Assembly (NCBI RefSeq): GCF_009870825.1
Contig: NZ_WTWY01000003.1
Location: 248,001 to 312,000 of the forward strand
Origin: Paenibacillus sp. USDA918EY
GTDB taxonomy: Bacteria; Bacillota; Bacilli; Paenibacillales; Paenibacillaceae
Reading direction: 5' to 3'
DNA length: 64,000 nucleotides
This document shows, one piece after another, positions 60,784 through 64,000 of the stretch. The notes beneath the pieces were generated by a model. It had not been told where the DNA came from. It did not search any database and worked only from the letters and a program-made list of their open reading frames with translations. Position numbers and translations under genes: made by a program. Position 1 is the stretch's first letter. Each line of letters begins with the position of its first letter.

Positions 60784-61953
60784 ATGAGAGACAACCCGGA
60801 ACATCCGGCCGGCAATAACGGACAAATCCCCCAGCCCATTCGAAGCGATGGCGCGGGCGGACCGGACTGGGGACCCCGAGATGTGTTAAGGGATATGGAA
60901 AATCCCGATATGTTCGTCCCCCCGGCCACCGATGAAGGGCTTCTGCCGAACCTTAAGTTTTCCTTTTCCGATACCCATATGAAGCTGGATCAAGGCGGCT
61001 GGTCGCGGGAAGTGACCGAGCGGGATCTGCCCGTCGCCAAAACGCTTGCCGGCGTCAACATGTATCTTACGCCGGGCGGCGTCCGCGAAATGCACTGGCA
61101 CCAGCAGGCCGAATGGGCTTACATGATCCTGGGCAGCGCCCGGGTGACGGCCGTCGACCAGAACGGCCGGAATTTCATCGCCGATATCGGCCCGGGCGAT
61201 TTATGGTATTTTCCGGCCGGCCTGCCGCACTCCATTCAAGGGCTTGAGAAAGGCTGCGAATTTCTGCTTGTGTTCGATGACGGCAGCTTCTCCGAATTGA
61301 ACACGCTCTCCATTTCGGATTGGATGGCCCATACGCCCAAAGACGTGCTTTCCGCCAATTTCGGCGTGCCCGAACATGCCTTTAACCGGCTTCCGGACGA
61401 ACAGGTTTACATGTTCCAAGCCCCTGTCCCGGGATCCCTGGAAAGCCAACGCGTCGAATCCCCATACGGAACGGTGCCGCTCAGCTTTAAGCACCGGCTG
61501 CTCGCCCAACCGCCGATCGTGACTCCGGGAGGAAGCGTGCGGATCGTCGATTCCTCGAATTTCCCGGTATCCAAAACGATCGCGTCCGCCTTGGTCGAAA
61601 TCAAACCCGGCTGCATGCGCGAGCTTCACTGGCATCCCAACCAGGATGAATGGCAGTATTATTTGACCGGGCAAGGAAGGATGACCGTATTTGCCGGCAA
61701 CGGCGCGGCAAGAACCTTCAATTACAGGGCGGGTGACGTGGGCTACGTTCCTTTCGCCTTCGGGCACTACATCCAGAATACCGGCACCGAAAGCCTGTGG
61801 TTTCTGGAGATGTTCCGAAGCGACCGGTTCGAAGATGTGTCCCTGAACCAGTGGATGGCGCTGACGCCAAAGGAGCTTGTCGGCGAAAACCTGCATGCCG
61901 GCCCCGAGCTGCTTGATGCGCTGCGCAAGGAAAAATGGCCCGTCGTTAAATAA
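60784..61953 (+). CDS. oxdC: Oxalate decarboxylase, bicupin (OxdC/OxdD family)
   Basis: 389 residues from the ATG at 60784 (AGGAGG nine bases upstream). Two cupin domains each bind one Mn: site 1 His104, His106, Glu110 and His149; site 2 His282, His284, Glu289 and His328. The active-site lid in B. subtilis OxdC is SENST; here it is SELNT (residues 170-174), keeping the proton-donor Glu171 and the Thr. No signal peptide. It converts oxalate to formate and CO2 and could raise pH in acid. The gene stands alone with its own terminator. Confidence 0.93.
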   Translation: MRDNPEHPAGNNGQIPQPIRSDGAGGPDWGPRDVLRDMENPDMFVPPATDEGLLPNLKFSFSDTHMKLDQGGWSREVTERDLPVAKTLAGVNMYLTPGGVREMHWHQQAEWAYMILGSARVTAVDQNGRNFIADIGPGDLWYFPAGLPHSIQGLEKGCEFLLVFDDGSFSELNTLSISDWMAHTPKDVLSANFGVPEHAFNRLPDEQVYMFQAPVPGSLESQRVESPYGTVPLSFKHRLLAQPPIVTPGGSVRIVDSSNFPVSKTIASALVEIKPGCMRELHWHPNQDEWQYYLTGQGRMTVFAGNGAARTFNYRAGDVGYVPFAFGHYIQNTGTESLWFLEMFRSDRFEDVSLNQWMALTPKELVGENLHAGPELLDALRKEKWPVVK

Positions 61954-62044
61954 CCGTCTGACCGGCATGTTCCAGCGCGGCCACCCTTTGCTTCTGCTGA
62001 TGCAACATTTAAGACGATCGGCATTCCATGGCATTGGCGCAACT

Positions 62045-62078
62045 AAAACATCGCCGCCTTCGAAGCGGCGATGTTTTT
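62045..62078. terminator. Terminator of the oxalate decarboxylase gene
   Basis: AAACATCGCCGC and GCGGCGATGTTT pair perfectly around CTTCGAA, with T tracts in both directions; it also ends the MATE gene. Confidence 0.9.
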
Positions 62079-62116
62079 GCGTTCGTTTCGCGGAGTCCGC
62101 AGCAGGCTGCCGGCAG

Positions 62117-63478
62117 TTACAGCGAAACCTCTCCGCTCACCACGGCATGCCGGATGCGCCGCCATTTCTGCGAACGCCAGCGCAGCACCATCGCCGCGCC
62201 GCGCAGCCATTCGTCGGCGATAAATGCCAGCCAAATGCCCGGAATGCCCAGACGGCAGACGATCCCAAACAGGTAAGCAAGCGGGATGCTGATGCCCCAC
62301 ATGGAGACAAGCCCGGCGTACACCGGGAATTTGACGTCGCCTGCGGCGTTGAGCGCACTGATCACGATGACGTTGCAGGCGCGTGCCGCCTCGAGAACCA
62401 GCGACAGCAGCAGCAGGGTTCGGCCGAGGCGGATCACCTCCGGATCGGCCGTAAACAAGCCCAGGAGCGGCTTGGAAAAGATGACGAGCAAGCTGCCGGC
62501 TCCGAACGCAATCAGCAGCCCGGTCCGCAAATGGCGGTAACAGACGCGATATGCATCATCCTGCCTGTTCCCGCCGATCAGCCGTCCGATCAGGATCGAT
62601 GTCGCCTGTCCGATGGAAGCCGAAAACAGAAACACGAATGTCGTCATATTCTGCGTGTATATTTTCGTTGTAAGTGCGGATGCGCCGAGCATCGATACGA
62701 AATACGTGATGAAAATTTGCGAAACCTGATACGAAATGTTTTCCCCTGCCGACGGGATCCCGATGCGAAGCAAATCCTTGATCACGCTCCGGGGCATCCG
62801 GAGGGCGGCACGGAACGAAAGCGGATGCCGCAGCATTTTGACCAGCATGATGGCCGCGATGGCGACCCCGATCAACCGGCTGGCGTCCGTGGCGATGGCC
62901 ACGCCGTGGACCCCAAGCACCGGTATGCCGAGCGGACCGTACAAAAATAAATAATTCCCGGCGATATTCAAGAAAATGACCGTGAAGGTCAGCAGCAGCA
63001 TTTGTTTTACGTAACCGTGCATCCGCAAAATCGTATCCGCCGTGAGGATCAACGCGGGGGCGAAGGAGCACATGCCCGTCAGCGTCAGAAACGCGGCGCC
63101 GTCGGCCATCAGCTCGGACGGCAGCTTCAGCAGCTGCAGGAGCGGTTTCGCAAAAACGGGCAGGGCGACGCTGACGGCGATTCCGAGCCCCAGGTTCAGG
63201 CCGATCGATAACGATGCAAGTGTGGACGCCTCCCGCTCCTTGCCCGCCCCCAGCAGTTGGGAAATCAGGATGCCAAGGCCAAGCGTCACGAACCCGAACA
63301 GCAAATTCGCCGCGGCGATGATCTGATTGGCGACGCCGACCGCGGCCACCGCTTCGTCCGAATAGTTGCCCAGCATCAGCGTATCGATATTCAAAATGAT
63401 AGCTTGCAAAAACTGTTCCAAAAAGATGGGCCAGGTGAGTCCCCATAACGTCAACGTTTGTTCTTGTTGTTTTTTCAT
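62117..63478 (-). CDS. MATE family efflux transporter
   Basis: 453 residues from the ATG at 63478; the frame continues 30 codons further up into the LacI gene, but those codons are off-family. Twelve helices; the N-terminal segment TLTLWGLTWPIFLEQFLQAIILNIDTLMLG and the later VGVANQI / LLFGFVTLGLGILISQLLGAG are classic MATE. Such pumps exchange drugs for Na+ or H+. The start lies 46 bp after the LacI gene, so the two may form one unit. Confidence 0.92.
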   Translation of the reverse strand: MKKQQEQTLTLWGLTWPIFLEQFLQAIILNIDTLMLGNYSDEAVAAVGVANQIIAAANLLFGFVTLGLGILISQLLGAGKEREASTLASLSIGLNLGLGIAVSVALPVFAKPLLQLLKLPSELMADGAAFLTLTGMCSFAPALILTADTILRMHGYVKQMLLLTFTVIFLNIAGNYLFLYGPLGIPVLGVHGVAIATDASRLIGVAIAAIMLVKMLRHPLSFRAALRMPRSVIKDLLRIGIPSAGENISYQVSQIFITYFVSMLGASALTTKIYTQNMTTFVFLFSASIGQATSILIGRLIGGNRQDDAYRVCYRHLRTGLLIAFGAGSLLVIFSKPLLGLFTADPEVIRLGRTLLLLSLVLEAARACNVIVISALNAAGDVKFPVYAGLVSMWGISIPLAYLFGIVCRLGIPGIWLAFIADEWLRGAAMVLRWRSQKWRRIRHAVVSGEVSL

Positions 63479-63524
63479 ACCGCCCGCCTTTTGTTTCTTG
63501 TCCTGCACGAATTTTTGGCGCTTC

Positions 63525-64000
63525 TCACGCTTCGATGCGGCGGCAGCTGCCCCGCTCCACCAGCTCATGGCCGAGGACGACCGTCTTCATCCGGTCCTTT
63601 CTCCATGACTCCCCTTCATCCTCGATCATCTCCAGCAGCAATTCGACGGTACGCTCACTGATTTGCTCCACGGGCTGGCGGATCGTCGTCAGCCTCGGCC
63701 TCACGATATCGGCGATTTGGCTGCCGTCAAAGCCGATGACGGAGATGTCGCCGGGGACATGAAGCCCATGGTCCCGGATGCAGTTCACGGCCCCTGCCGC
63801 CATGTCGTCGCTTGCCGCCAAGACGGCGGTGAATTCGCCGCGCGCTTCCCCAAGCAGTTCGGCCATTAACCGGTAGCCGGTGTCCAGCTTGTAATCGCCA
63901 TGGCGGATCAAGGTTTCCTTCGACCCGATTCCGTGATCCCTGCACGCGGCCGTATATCCCTCCATCCGCCTCAACCCTGCGCACACATCTCTCGGATCGC
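63525..64000 (-). CDS. LacI family transcriptional regulator (N-terminus outside window)
   Basis: The C-terminal part of a LacI ligand domain: AGLRRMEGYTAACRDHGI, FTAVLAASDDMAAGAVNCI, PGDISVIGFDGSQIADIVRPRLTTIRQPVEQ. The frame is open to the window edge, so the HTH lies beyond base 64000. It precedes the MATE gene in the same direction. Confidence 0.88.
   Translation of the reverse strand, partial: DPRDVCAGLRRMEGYTAACRDHGIGSKETLIRHGDYKLDTGYRLMAELLGEARGEFTAVLAASDDMAAGAVNCIRDHGLHVPGDISVIGFDGSQIADIVRPRLTTIRQPVEQISERTVELLLEMIEDEGESWRKDRMKTVVLGHELVERGSCRRIEA

Overview
The window looks like chromosome of a spore-forming, moderately high-GC Firmicute, most likely Paenibacillus. This is an inference from gene content: a CotF-type spore coat protein, YesM/YesN with LplB/LplC/LplA-type sugar transport, AglEFG-like transport, a DUF2905-type protein, strong AGGAGG ribosome sites, and dense LacI, LysR and TetR regulators. 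No ribosomal RNA gene or species-specific marker is present. Two ends are cut: a universal stress protein at base 1 and a LacI regulator at base 64000.

Bases 1-14000 (leftward genes dominate). A pstSCAB phosphate transporter faces a divergent LysR regulator. Next come three self-regulated detoxification-style blocks: TetR / membrane protein / helix-hairpin-helix-like protein; MarR / FAD monooxygenase / two tandem nitroreductases; and PadR / FAD monooxygenase / SRPBCC protein.

Bases 14247-32969 (accessory region). Two identical tRNA-Leu(CAG) genes in the same orientation enclose about 18.6 kb of visibly more AT-rich DNA full of cargo and wreckage. It holds a MoxR ATPase / VWA protein / GIY-YIG-like cassette flanked by two copies of one uncharacterised gene that share the same promoter; a Cfr-type 23S rRNA methyltransferase behind a complete attenuator; remnants of rplD, parA and parB; a MerR-SDR-tautomerase unit; a TetR gene; an efflux / Tet(X)-like monooxygenase / metallo-hydrolase set sharing one operator sequence; a PEP-utilising-enzyme remnant; and an MFS pump whose TetR repressor is a pseudogene although its four operators are intact. 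A decayed third tRNA-Leu lies just inside the left boundary.

Bases 33000-64000 return to GC-rich, conventional metabolism: an AglEFG-like alpha-glucoside ABC transporter with its LacI regulator, a CotF protein, the remains of an ABC-2 exporter, a Crp-family regulator with a peroxiredoxin-like protein, an O-methyltransferase, two LysR genes, an MFS pump, a KstD-type flavoprotein, the YesMN two-component system divergent from an Lpl-type transporter, an oligo-1,6-glucosidase with a LacI regulator, a GyrI-like protein, a GNAT/WYL pair, a bicupin oxalate decarboxylase, a MATE pump and a second LacI gene.

The best candidate for an undescribed system is the 14.8-18.7 kb MoxR/VWA/GIY-YIG cassette with its duplicated flanking gene and repeated TTAGTAAA sites. 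The best regulatory find is the two-leader attenuator in front of the Cfr-type gene. All names come from reading motifs by eye; no database search was possible.
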